Part shown: in pieces, positions 43,788 to 51,778 of the stretch | Layout of the letters: each line of letters opens with the position of its first letter | Position numbering within the stretch: the first letter of the stretch is position 1 | Origin: Sphingobacterium chungjuense | Lineage (GTDB): Bacteria; Bacteroidota; Bacteroidia; Sphingobacteriales; Sphingobacteriaceae | Assembly (NCBI RefSeq): GCF_011316935.1 | Contig: NZ_WLYS01000003.1 | Span: 641,395 to 705,394, forward strand | Direction: 5' to 3' | Length of the DNA: 64,000 bases | Notes under the pieces: model-generated | Seen by the model: the letters and a program-made list of their open reading frames with translations, nothing else | Told to the model about the DNA's origin: nothing | The model's database searches: none | Program-made: the position numbers and the translations under genes

Positions 43788-46508
43788 TTAGCGCACATTG
43801 TAATAAAAGACTTTTCGTCCTATTCCTCCCAGTCGATCCATCCCTTCTACGACTACCTTGTAGCGGCCATTGCCATCCCCGTTATAGTAATCCAAGGTCA
43901 TCTCTTCTGTTCCCTCAATCAATACATCTGGATTCCAATAAATTGTAGATCGGTAATCTGCGGTATTTTTACTGGCAGGTGTATCATATTTCGGCGAATA
44001 GAAAGAACGTGTCTTCACATATCCTAATGGATACAGATCGATAACATTCGTTTTTGGCAACATGGCCTCAATCTCTGCTAACGACATACGTGGGCGTTTT
44101 GGCGTATCGTCTTTTTTCGTGATGATAGATACCACACCATCATTCTGGTAAGTACGACTGACTGTACCCAAATCATCGCGTAAGAAAATCTCGATGGCCT
44201 CAATATCTGCCGGCTGAATAGAATTCAACGACGGCTCATCTATCGGCATACCATTCAAAAAGAACTGCACAGGAACGCGGCTACCTTGATTGTAATTGCG
44301 TGATATGAAGTACTTCTGCATATTGGTATCATGCGTAATTCCCGTTAATAACGTACTCAAACACATCGTCAAAACATTACAGCCTGTAATACGATCTGCT
44401 TCGATCCGGTGCTCTGGCATATTCAATCCACTTAAAGAACCAAAATCACGACTACTTTGTTTTTTTACGACCGTTCTATTTACTTGAACTTCATCAATGA
44501 GTATCGAAGTCCGGAATTCATTTTTACTATTAGCTAAATAGGACTGCAACTTTTCGTCAATATTCTGGATGTAGTCGCCTTTATAAGGCGAGTTGGCGTC
44601 GATTTCTGGGAAAAATGTTTGATCCATATTGATGACCAATGCGCGATAGTTATCATTTCCTCTGGCATTCACCGTGACGCGAGCCGAATCTGGAAAAACC
44701 AAATTATCGAAAGAAAATCGCCCTTGTTGATCTGTGTACGTATCTTTTCGCATGCCCAATGAAGGAATGGAAAGCAACAAACCACCATTCGGTTGAGTAC
44801 GCCCTGTATTCATTCGCAATGTTCCCGAAAGAGAAATCCCTTGCTCCGGCATAAAAGATACTTGTGGATAATTACCTTTCAGCAATTCTTTGTACTCAAA
44901 TCTTCGGAAACCTTGCGTCATGAGTAAAGCTTCCAGCGCTTCTGTTCTATTTTTATTTTCTGGATTGAAATAATAATTTGGCTTTTCTACATACCCTTGC
45001 AAATCGGAAACCAACAACAGATTACTCAAAATACTCAAATCCTGATCGTCATTGTAAGGTACTTTTGCTTCGTCGGTAACGGTAACAGAGAAGGAGCCCA
45101 TCACGCTATCCGTACCATTTTTAACGCCGATTCGTAGTTTTACAGGATCTTTACTGTTGTACGTGGTTTTGTCGGTCGTCACGTCGATATCTAGCAATTC
45201 TTCGGTCGTGGATTGGCAGAATACTAAGCGTTCGCTTAGTGGCGTACCATCTGCCGCGAACAGCGTGTATTGTACAATTCCGTTGGGCATATTTTCTCTT
45301 GGAACTTTAACCAGTACCGAAGAATTTTTTAGAGCTACTTGCGCCGCGTAGACCAGATGTCCGTTGGACTGCCCCAACACATAGTACGCATTATTTTCAA
45401 CTTTTTTGAAGTGATTATCACTCGTCACGATTCCCAGCTGCATATGCGTGTCGTCTGGTTTTAAACTCACGAGATTGACTGCTTCATCCACTGGAGCTGG
45501 CAGATCGTAGGTACGTTCCTGTCCATTCTCAAAGGTGATTACTGCTTTATAGGTTTCGCCAGACATGGGGATAAAAGAAAAATATCCCATTCCCATGCCT
45601 AAATCTGAAAACTCCAGGATTTCATTTTTCTTGCCATCAATGAGCTTTCCTTTGACCGCAGCACTTTTACCATCGTTGCTCACTGCTTTGAAGGCGACAT
45701 TCTTGGCCAAGCCTGTGATAAGATCACCACCTTCCGGAAAGAATTGCACATCAGCATCCCACAGCGCTGTGGCTAAAGAGTACTGTCCGACTAATTTTTC
45801 TTCATTATTGTCGATTTGTACCAAGAGACGCCCCGTTTTCATGAGCTCTTTGTTCTTAGCAGAAAGACTGATGGATACGCGCCCCATATCATCGGTTTCG
45901 GCTCTGCCTTTGTCAAATTGATCCCAACCATCGTTGGCTTCCCAAGTTAGTTTTTTACGTGAAAGAATAGCGCCCGACTTATCTCTAAATTGCAGTGAAG
46001 CTTTGGTTTTGTTGCCATCCGGAGTAAAGGACACTATTGCTCCTAGCTTTTTATTGATCGCATCACCTACGGTCACGATCTTATTATAGAAATAATCTTG
46101 CTTGAAATTGACCATCCACTTGGTGTATGCGCGGAATCTATAATTATCTTGACTCCAAAATTCGGGATCTAACACCAATTGACCTTTTCCTACACCTTGC
46201 TCCGATTGGATTCGTAGCGTTTGCATCAAAGAATCTCGGCTATTAAGCACTTCTACATATACGACTTTACTCGGATCGTATGTACCTAAATTATAGTTGA
46301 GATATGATTTGAACCAAAGTGTATCACCGACAGCATAATACGGTTTATCGAAATGTAAGTGTACTTTTTCTACTGGATAAACGCCAAAATATCCCTGTAC
46401 TTTCTCCACTACATCATTGATGGGGATCGCTGGTTTTTGTTGTGCATATGAGATTGTGGAAATCGCAAAAAGAAAAATTGTTAAATATAGACTGGTATAA
46501 AATTTCAT
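43788..46508 (-). CDS. Large exported MG2/Ig-like protein with a TonB-plug-like C-terminal domain
   Basis: A 906-residue exported protein. Residues 1-22 form a signal peptide (SLYLTIFLFAISTISYAQ). VEKVHLHFDKPYYAVGDTLW with FKSYL (about 47-72) is an alpha-2-macroglobulin MG2-type strand set. Several beta-sandwich domains follow (LVLDPEFWSQDNYRFRAYTK; ATALWDADVQFFPEGGDLIT; ATDKTTYNSKDPVKLRIGVKN-like strand near 455). Around 545-620 is a carboxypeptidase-regulatory-like repeat (GTLRMNTGRTQPNGGLLLSI). Around 700-800 is a plug-like segment (VPVQFFLNGMPIDEPSLNSI, EIFLRDDLGTVSRTYQNDGV with VSIITKK), but no barrel follows. Function unknown; possibly an outer-membrane-associated partner of a receptor. 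AACCTTA direct repeats lie upstream. Confidence 0.75.
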   Translation of the reverse strand: MKFYTSLYLTIFLFAISTISYAQQKPAIPINDVVEKVQGYFGVYPVEKVHLHFDKPYYAVGDTLWFKSYLNYNLGTYDPSKVVYVEVLNSRDSLMQTLRIQSEQGVGKGQLVLDPEFWSQDNYRFRAYTKWMVNFKQDYFYNKIVTVGDAINKKLGAIVSFTPDGNKTKASLQFRDKSGAILSRKKLTWEANDGWDQFDKGRAETDDMGRVSISLSAKNKELMKTGRLLVQIDNNEEKLVGQYSLATALWDADVQFFPEGGDLITGLAKNVAFKAVSNDGKSAAVKGKLIDGKKNEILEFSDLGMGMGYFSFIPMSGETYKAVITFENGQERTYDLPAPVDEAVNLVSLKPDDTHMQLGIVTSDNHFKKVENNAYYVLGQSNGHLVYAAQVALKNSSVLVKVPRENMPNGIVQYTLFAADGTPLSERLVFCQSTTEELLDIDVTTDKTTYNSKDPVKLRIGVKNGTDSVMGSFSVTVTDEAKVPYNDDQDLSILSNLLLVSDLQGYVEKPNYYFNPENKNRTEALEALLMTQGFRRFEYKELLKGNYPQVSFMPEQGISLSGTLRMNTGRTQPNGGLLLSIPSLGMRKDTYTDQQGRFSFDNLVFPDSARVTVNARGNDNYRALVINMDQTFFPEIDANSPYKGDYIQNIDEKLQSYLANSKNEFRTSILIDEVQVNRTVVKKQSSRDFGSLSGLNMPEHRIEADRITGCNVLTMCLSTLLTGITHDTNMQKYFISRNYNQGSRVPVQFFLNGMPIDEPSLNSIQPADIEAIEIFLRDDLGTVSRTYQNDGVVSIITKKDDTPKRPRMSLAEIEAMLPKTNVIDLYPLGYVKTRSFYSPKYDTPASKNTADYRSTIYWNPDVLIEGTEEMTLDYYNGDGNGRYKVVVEGMDRLGGIGRKVFYYNVR

Positions 46509-46550
46509 GTATTGTACTTTCAGAACAGATAAATATATCGTTTTTCTGGA

Positions 46551-46570
46551 AAACCTTAAGAAACCTTACC
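46551..46570. repeat. AACCTTA direct repeats upstream of the MG2/plug protein gene
   Basis: AAACCTTAAG followed directly by AAACCTTACC: two copies of AAACCTTA, 10 bp start to start. The same core (AACCTTA twice, 11-bp period) lies upstream of the TonB receptor gene at 28695-28714, in the opposite orientation relative to its gene. Confidence 0.45.
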
Positions 46571-46592
46571 ATTTTTTAACATTATAATAAAG

Positions 46593-48056
46593 CTACAGCA
46601 ATGGAGCTAGAAGACGACATACAGAGTCTAACCCTCGTTTCCATCGCGACCTTGCCGCCCAAAGTCCACTCGTCAGTAATCGGCTATTGGCCACATCTTG
46701 CGCATAACTTAGTCCCATTTGTTTTCCAATTTTTTGATCCGCTACCACCGCAGCAATCTCATAGTTGATATAAAAGCTCCGTGTATCCAGATTTACTGTA
46801 CCAACGAACACCATCGTATCATCGATGTTTACCGTCTTGGCGTGTATAAATCCTTTTTCGTACAGATGCACCGTTACACCTCGTTGCAATAGGGGCTTTA
46901 GAAAGGAGAAAGAAGCGTGTTGTACAATCCACGAATCACCTTTGGAGGGAACCATTAGCTCGACCGACACACCAGCCGCGGCAGCGACCATTAAGGCAGT
47001 TTCTAATTCGGGACTTGGTATATAATACGGTGTACATAATTGGATCTTATGCTGCGCTGCCGCAATAGCAATCAGCAAAGCTTCCATATTGTAGGGTGCG
47101 GCCGAACCTGGATCGCTTGCCGCGAAAGATACGGTGGCATTGCCCTCAACTTCAACTTCTCGTTTCAAATAATAGTCGTCGAGTGGAAAAGAATCGGCCT
47201 CGGTCTCGTTCCATAGTGTCCAGAAATGCAATTGCAACAACCCGACAGAGGTTCCTCGTATATGCAAAGAAGTATCTCTCCAGTATACGCCATCTCTATT
47301 CAGGTTATTGTAATTATCGGCAATATTAATCCCTCCTATATAGGCACTCACCCCATCGATAATACAGATCTTGCGGTGGTTTCGATAATTGCTATTGGCT
47401 AAGGAAGTAAAGGTAACCGGTAAAAATGCTTGAAACTGAATTTTAGAAGGATGCTTTTTGTGATAACGCACGATACTAGAGGAGCCAAAATCATCTACCA
47501 ACAGTCGTACCGATACCCCTTCCTGCGCTTTCTCTTCCAAAATAGACATGACCTTACTACCGATCTCATCGTGTTCGAAGATGTAGTACTCCATATGGAT
47601 AGAGTGCTGCGCCCGCCGCAAAGATTCGATAAGATGAGCAAACTTCTCTTCTCCATTTTGCAAAAGCGTTACATCGTTGCGCAAGGAAGGAAAACATACT
47701 TGCTCATGCCTTAGGTAATAATACACACGACTGAGGTCTCCAATATCCTGTTGAATCTGTTTGAGGGAATCTTGTATTTTAGGTTCAAGTTGGTTTAACT
47801 CGCTAGTAATACGAGCAGATTGCGCTTCACTAATGCGCCTAAACCGACGCTCCTTCTTGAATTTTTGACCGAATAAATAGTATAGGATAATACCCACAAT
47901 TGGCAGAAATATAATAACCAAAATCCAAGCGATGGTTTTCGTTGGATTTCGATTTTCAATTAGAATCGTCGAAATAACGCCCAAATAGAGAATGGATAAG
48001 GGTACCCAATACCATTCCTGAATAATTGGCCATGCCACCTCTATGATTTCCTTCAT
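46593..48056 (-). CDS. cls: Cardiolipin synthase (phospholipase D family)
   Basis: A 487-residue inner-membrane enzyme making cardiolipin from two phosphatidylglycerols. The N-terminal PLDN region has two helices (WVPLSILYLGVISTILIE; TIAWILVIIFLPIVGIILYY). Two HKD motifs are present: NSNYRNHRKICIIDGVSAYI and FIHAKTVNIDDTMVFVGTVN with LDTRSFYINYE following. HMEYYIFEHDEIG and LLVDDFGS are also family segments. Normal length and domain order. Confidence 0.95.
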   Translation of the reverse strand: MKEIIEVAWPIIQEWYWVPLSILYLGVISTILIENRNPTKTIAWILVIIFLPIVGIILYYLFGQKFKKERRFRRISEAQSARITSELNQLEPKIQDSLKQIQQDIGDLSRVYYYLRHEQVCFPSLRNDVTLLQNGEEKFAHLIESLRRAQHSIHMEYYIFEHDEIGSKVMSILEEKAQEGVSVRLLVDDFGSSSIVRYHKKHPSKIQFQAFLPVTFTSLANSNYRNHRKICIIDGVSAYIGGINIADNYNNLNRDGVYWRDTSLHIRGTSVGLLQLHFWTLWNETEADSFPLDDYYLKREVEVEGNATVSFAASDPGSAAPYNMEALLIAIAAAQHKIQLCTPYYIPSPELETALMVAAAAGVSVELMVPSKGDSWIVQHASFSFLKPLLQRGVTVHLYEKGFIHAKTVNIDDTMVFVGTVNLDTRSFYINYEIAAVVADQKIGKQMGLSYAQDVANSRLLTSGLWAARSRWKRGLDSVCRLLAPLL

Positions 48057-48149
48057 ACCTTATTAGCTGTTGAACTTAGCTCATCACCCTACAAGTTATG
48101 AAAATACTTCGGAGAATAAATGAATATAAGGTTTTTAAAAATTAGCCTG

Positions 48150-48842
48150 CTAAACGCAGTGAGCAGCTCCTACCGGATACAAGATGGGGCTCAGATAGGG
48201 AATATCCAAATTAGCACCACGTAGAATGAACCACATTCCCATCAAAAGATATAGCATCGGTAACACCCACGCAAAGCGCAACTTCATATAGCGTTTGGAC
48301 CACTGCGCAAAAAAAGAGAATAAGAACAACATCGGCCACGTACCGAAACCAAATGCAAGCATAAATAAAAAACTAGACCAAATCCCATCGGCATTGACCG
48401 CAGAAGTGAGCGACATGTAAACCATACCACAGGGTAACATTCCGTGGAACATTCCTGCAACAAAGGAACCGCCGGGTCGATTTATCCAGCGCCCCATAGC
48501 GCGCGCAAAAGGTTGTACTGCCCACGATTGCAATCGTTGCACGGCACCCGACTTCCATCCTACTATTTGGAAAATGCCGATGAGCAACAATAATATACCA
48601 CTGATCATACTCATCGTCTGTTGCCATCCGCCTATTTTGCTAGCTTGACCAATGAGCCCTAACAAAAGCCCTAGTATACCATATGTAAGCACCCTGCCCG
48701 ATTGGTATCGCAACTGAAACAGCAGACTAGTGTAAAAAGTAGGCTGCCGCTGCTGTAGACCAAAGATCAGCGGCCCACACATCACCGCACAATGCAGGCT
48801 ACCAAATAGTCCCATAAAAAAGGCAAAATAGGCGTAATGCAT
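48150..48842 (-). CDS. Sulfite exporter TauE/SafE-family membrane protein of the cbb3 operon
   Basis: A 230-residue protein with about six helices. FFMGLFGSLHCAVMCGPLIF holds the conserved His-Cys...Cys typical of the SafE/CcoR-type proteins linked to cbb3 oxidases. RPGGSFVAGMFHGMLPCGMV with YMSL is the second repeat, also with a Cys-Gly. The paired Cys/Met/His suggest copper handling for oxidase assembly, though this is inferred. Last gene of the cco operon, 12 bases after ccoH. Confidence 0.85.
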   Translation of the reverse strand: MHYAYFAFFMGLFGSLHCAVMCGPLIFGLQQRQPTFYTSLLFQLRYQSGRVLTYGILGLLLGLIGQASKIGGWQQTMSMISGILLLLIGIFQIVGWKSGAVQRLQSWAVQPFARAMGRWINRPGGSFVAGMFHGMLPCGMVYMSLTSAVNADGIWSSFLFMLAFGFGTWPMLFLFSFFAQWSKRYMKLRFAWVLPMLYLLMGMWFILRGANLDIPYLSPILYPVGAAHCV

Positions 48843-48854
48843 CGCACGAGGAAT

Positions 48855-49310
48855 TTAAGGTATAAACACATGATGGATGGATTGATACGCTTTGCCAGCG
48901 CCATCCCAAGTGAGTTTTATTTCCCAATGCCCACGCTCTCGAGATGCCAATGGCAGCATAATGGAATCACCCATCGTCTGAAAAACTTGCTCTTTATCTA
49001 GCTTCGCATCAGATCGCCGCTTCCAGTGCACATTTCCAGTATTGCGCGAAGACGAAAAATGAATACACAGGCTATCGCCTCGCAGGCGCAGCTTGGGCAT
49101 CGCGTGATCGCGTTGCACATTTTCTTTCAGCTCATAGACTTCGCCATAGTGCATCCCCTGATCGTAATAGTTATCTTCTTCTAGCGTATCGGTATCTTGC
49201 TTGACCATATAAAAGACAGATCCCACTATAAAAGCCATAAAAGCTCCCATACCCAGTACAATACTTCCTCCCCAATTCATATCACTTTGTTTTAAATTCA
49301 CTACTGTCAC
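48855..49310 (-). CDS. ccoH: FixH/CcoH-family cbb3 assembly protein
   Basis: A 151-residue protein with one N-terminal helix (GGSIVLGMGAFMAFIVGSVF), followed by MVKQDTDTLEEDNYYDQGMH. FixH/CcoH proteins have this helix then D-L-V-x-x-D-Y-Y. The remainder is a periplasmic beta domain. CcoH is needed for stable assembly of cbb3 oxidase. It overlaps ccoG by 4 bases, implying coupled translation. Confidence 0.88.
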   Translation of the reverse strand: MTVVNLKQSDMNWGGSIVLGMGAFMAFIVGSVFYMVKQDTDTLEEDNYYDQGMHYGEVYELKENVQRDHAMPKLRLRGDSLCIHFSSSRNTGNVHWKRRSDAKLDKEQVFQTMGDSIMLPLASRERGHWEIKLTWDGAGKAYQSIHHVFIP

Positions 49311-50680
49311 ATGGCAACCGGCGCGATAAACGTGGTCTTCAAAGACTTTATCTTTTTGTTATTCGACATGATCGCTACAATCACTTCCGATTTGTATTGC
49401 TGTATGCTATGCTTAGGTCTGATGATAAAGAAGCTTAGCATGGCCGTGCCGTCTCGTTTCAAAGAATCGATAACGTTTACGCGCTGCACCAAAACCGTAC
49501 TATCTTCGCTCGACACCATAAATGGGATATCCTTACCCGATTTATTCGTCAGTTCCAGCGTATAGAGATTGCTCACCGTGCCATCCGCTCGCAATTGATA
49601 GGAGCTTCCAGTGGCACGCAATAATCGGGCATCAATAATCGAACGGTTGGCCAGAAGAAATGCAAAACCTATGGATAAAGCAATCAAGACACCAGCGTAT
49701 GCTAGTGTCCTTACACTTACTGCCTTAGATTTTACCGCCGCATCTCCTTCCAATGTAGCCGCACTGTAGAAACCGACTAGACCCGTTGGTTTTTGCAACT
49801 TCAGCATTACTGCGTCGCAGGCATCCACACAAGCCGTACAATTCACACATTCTAGTTGTATGCCATCTCTAATATCAATGCCCGTTGGACAAACATGTAC
49901 GCAGAGCTTGCAATCCACGCAATCTCCTTTCAAATGGTGCGCATCTACATGACGCTGCTGTTTACCACGAGGCTCACCACGGCGATGATCGTACGCGACC
50001 GTCACGGTTGATTCGTCTAATAGCACACTTTGCAAGCGCCCATAAGGACAGATCGTGGTACATACAATCTCGCGCAAGTGCGCGAATACGCCATAAAAAA
50101 CCAGCGTAAACACGATCAATGATAAGAAGCCAATCAGGTGCTGCTCCACCGGTTCACGTATAATTTGCCACAGCGCATCTACACCAATAATATAGGCTAA
50201 AAATAGATTAGCAATGATAAATGATAAGAGTAGAAATATGCTGTGTTTAGCCAACTTCTTCCAAGCGCGGGCATCCGTATCGGGCCCTGCATTCAATTTA
50301 CGTTGTTGCTGCCAATCGCCCTCAATCCAATACTCGATCCGCCGAAATACCAACTCCATAAAGATAGTTTGCGGACAAGCCCAGCCACACCAGACACGGC
50401 CGGCCATCGCTGTGATCAGGACAATGGCTACGAGCATAATCATCATCCCGAAAACGAAAATGTAAAGATCTTGCGGATAGAACAAGGTACCAAAGATGGA
50501 AAATTTACGCTCTACCACGTTCAGCATCAACATCGGATGCTCGCCAATCTTGATAAAAGGAAGCACGAAAAAGATCAACAGCAACGTATATCCTACCCAT
50601 TGTCGGCGTTGAAACCAAATGCCTTTCGGCTTTTTGGCATAAATCCATTTGCGCTTATTTTCCATCGCTATTGCTGCCAT
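49307..50680 (-). CDS. ccoG: CcoG/FixG cytochrome c oxidase accessory protein
   Basis: A 457-residue membrane ferredoxin-like protein involved in copper reduction for cbb3 assembly. GRVWCGWACPQTIFMELVFR opens the NapH-like part, and two 4Fe-4S clusters are formed by CVDCKLCVHVCPTG and CVNCTACVDACD. CTTICPYGRLQSVLLDEST follows a helix. Helices: about four before residue 270 and one near 325-345. The C-terminal ~110 residues form a periplasmic Ig-like FixG domain (LYTLELTNKSGKDIPF). Length is normal. Confidence 0.95.
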   Translation of the reverse strand: MAAIAMENKRKWIYAKKPKGIWFQRRQWVGYTLLLIFFVLPFIKIGEHPMLMLNVVERKFSIFGTLFYPQDLYIFVFGMMIMLVAIVLITAMAGRVWCGWACPQTIFMELVFRRIEYWIEGDWQQQRKLNAGPDTDARAWKKLAKHSIFLLLSFIIANLFLAYIIGVDALWQIIREPVEQHLIGFLSLIVFTLVFYGVFAHLREIVCTTICPYGRLQSVLLDESTVTVAYDHRRGEPRGKQQRHVDAHHLKGDCVDCKLCVHVCPTGIDIRDGIQLECVNCTACVDACDAVMLKLQKPTGLVGFYSAATLEGDAAVKSKAVSVRTLAYAGVLIALSIGFAFLLANRSIIDARLLRATGSSYQLRADGTVSNLYTLELTNKSGKDIPFMVSSEDSTVLVQRVNVIDSLKRDGTAMLSFFIIRPKHSIQQYKSEVIVAIMSNNKKIKSLKTTFIAPVAM

Positions 50681-50708
50681 CTCCCTACCTCTTTAAACTA
50701 TCCAATCC

Positions 50709-51560
50709 TTATTCGTAAATCACTTCAGTACCTTCTGGCGCTTTGGGGTTAGCGGGCTTGCTATCACGCAATGTGATAATATAATTACTGACTTCTGCAA
50801 TCTGCCCAGGTGTGAGCGTTTGTTCCCACGGCACCATCCCTTTGGCTGGCACACCGTATTTCACCGTTTTGAAAATATCGCGTATCTCGCCACCGTGCAG
50901 CCAATGCCTGTCGGTAAGATTAGGCCCAATCGTTCCTTCGCCTTGCGCGCCATGACAGGCGGCACAATTTGCCGCAAAGATGGCTTGGCCAGCTGTGGCC
51001 ATCGTGCCCGTAGAATCTACCGTGATCGATGACTCATCGACCAGATCGGCGGCCTGACTGAGATACAACTGCCGCGCCTCTTCGGCTCGCTCGACCTCCA
51101 CCACGTATTCCTGATCCTGATTGAGCCCCCAAGCAAATACATGATAAGAAAGCAGATAACCCAAGCCGAAAATAATGGTGGAGTAAAACAAAGCATTGAA
51201 CCAAAGCGGAATCGGATTATCCAACTCCACGATCCCATCGTAATCATGATCTTCGATCACCAATGTATGTTCTTCCTCGAGTTTATGCAAACCTAGCAGA
51301 CCGTCCCAGCGTCCTTTCGTCCGTTGTGTTCGAGCGGCACGGATGATGGTTTTTTCAGCCAAATCTTTCTGGTAGCTTTCCGGAAAACTAATGCGATAAA
51401 TCGCTTGCAAGGCGCGATGGATTCGATAAACAGCTAACAACAGAATCAACATCGCGACAACCAACGTGATTAAGAATATAGTATGATGTAGATCGCCATC
51501 TGATAATAGAAATGATTTGACACCGGCTAATACGTCTCCTGTACTTAAAATTACTCTCAT
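50709..51560 (-). CDS. ccoP: cbb3 oxidase subunit III (CcoP), monoheme
   Basis: A 283-residue subunit. Two helices (about 27-47 and 118-142) flank a cytoplasmic loop. The N-terminal domain motif NPIPLWFNALFYSTIIFGLG is the FixP_N signature. A single cytochrome c domain follows (about 188-275), with Cys199-Ala-Ala-Cys202-His203 and a methionine ligand in GVPAKGMVPWEQTLT. Proteobacterial CcoP usually has two CxxCH motifs; here there is one, as is common in Bacteroidota. 28 bases upstream of ccoG. Confidence 0.94.
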   Translation of the reverse strand: MRVILSTGDVLAGVKSFLLSDGDLHHTIFLITLVVAMLILLLAVYRIHRALQAIYRISFPESYQKDLAEKTIIRAARTQRTKGRWDGLLGLHKLEEEHTLVIEDHDYDGIVELDNPIPLWFNALFYSTIIFGLGYLLSYHVFAWGLNQDQEYVVEVERAEEARQLYLSQAADLVDESSITVDSTGTMATAGQAIFAANCAACHGAQGEGTIGPNLTDRHWLHGGEIRDIFKTVKYGVPAKGMVPWEQTLTPGQIAEVSNYIITLRDSKPANPKAPEGTEVIYE

Positions 51561-51570
51561 AATAAATGTG

Positions 51571-51756
51571 TTAAACGGTCTCTTTCTCTATTTCTTGATC
51601 CGGTTCGTCTAATGGTATTTGCTCCATGTAGGCGGTAAAATCTTTGCGCATCGTCAATAGCATGACAATCACCACGGTAAAGAAGATCAGAAAGATCCAC
51701 AGCGATAAGATGAGGTATATCTCGTCACCATGTAGGTTGGATATTTGCTTAAACAT
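51571..51756 (-). CDS. ccoQ: CcoQ-like small subunit of cbb3 oxidase
   Basis: A 61-residue, single-helix protein (YLILSLWIFLIFFTVVIVML) with a polar tail (FTAYMEQIPLDEPDQEIEKE). It sits between ccoNO and ccoP, the normal place of ccoQ, which stabilises the complex. Sequence conservation of CcoQ is low, so position and topology carry the call. Gaps are 10 and 22 bases. Confidence 0.78.
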   Translation of the reverse strand: MFKQISNLHGDEIYLILSLWIFLIFFTVVIVMLLTMRKDFTAYMEQIPLDEPDQEIEKETV

Positions 51757-51778
51757 GAGCTAATGGATTTGATTGTTA

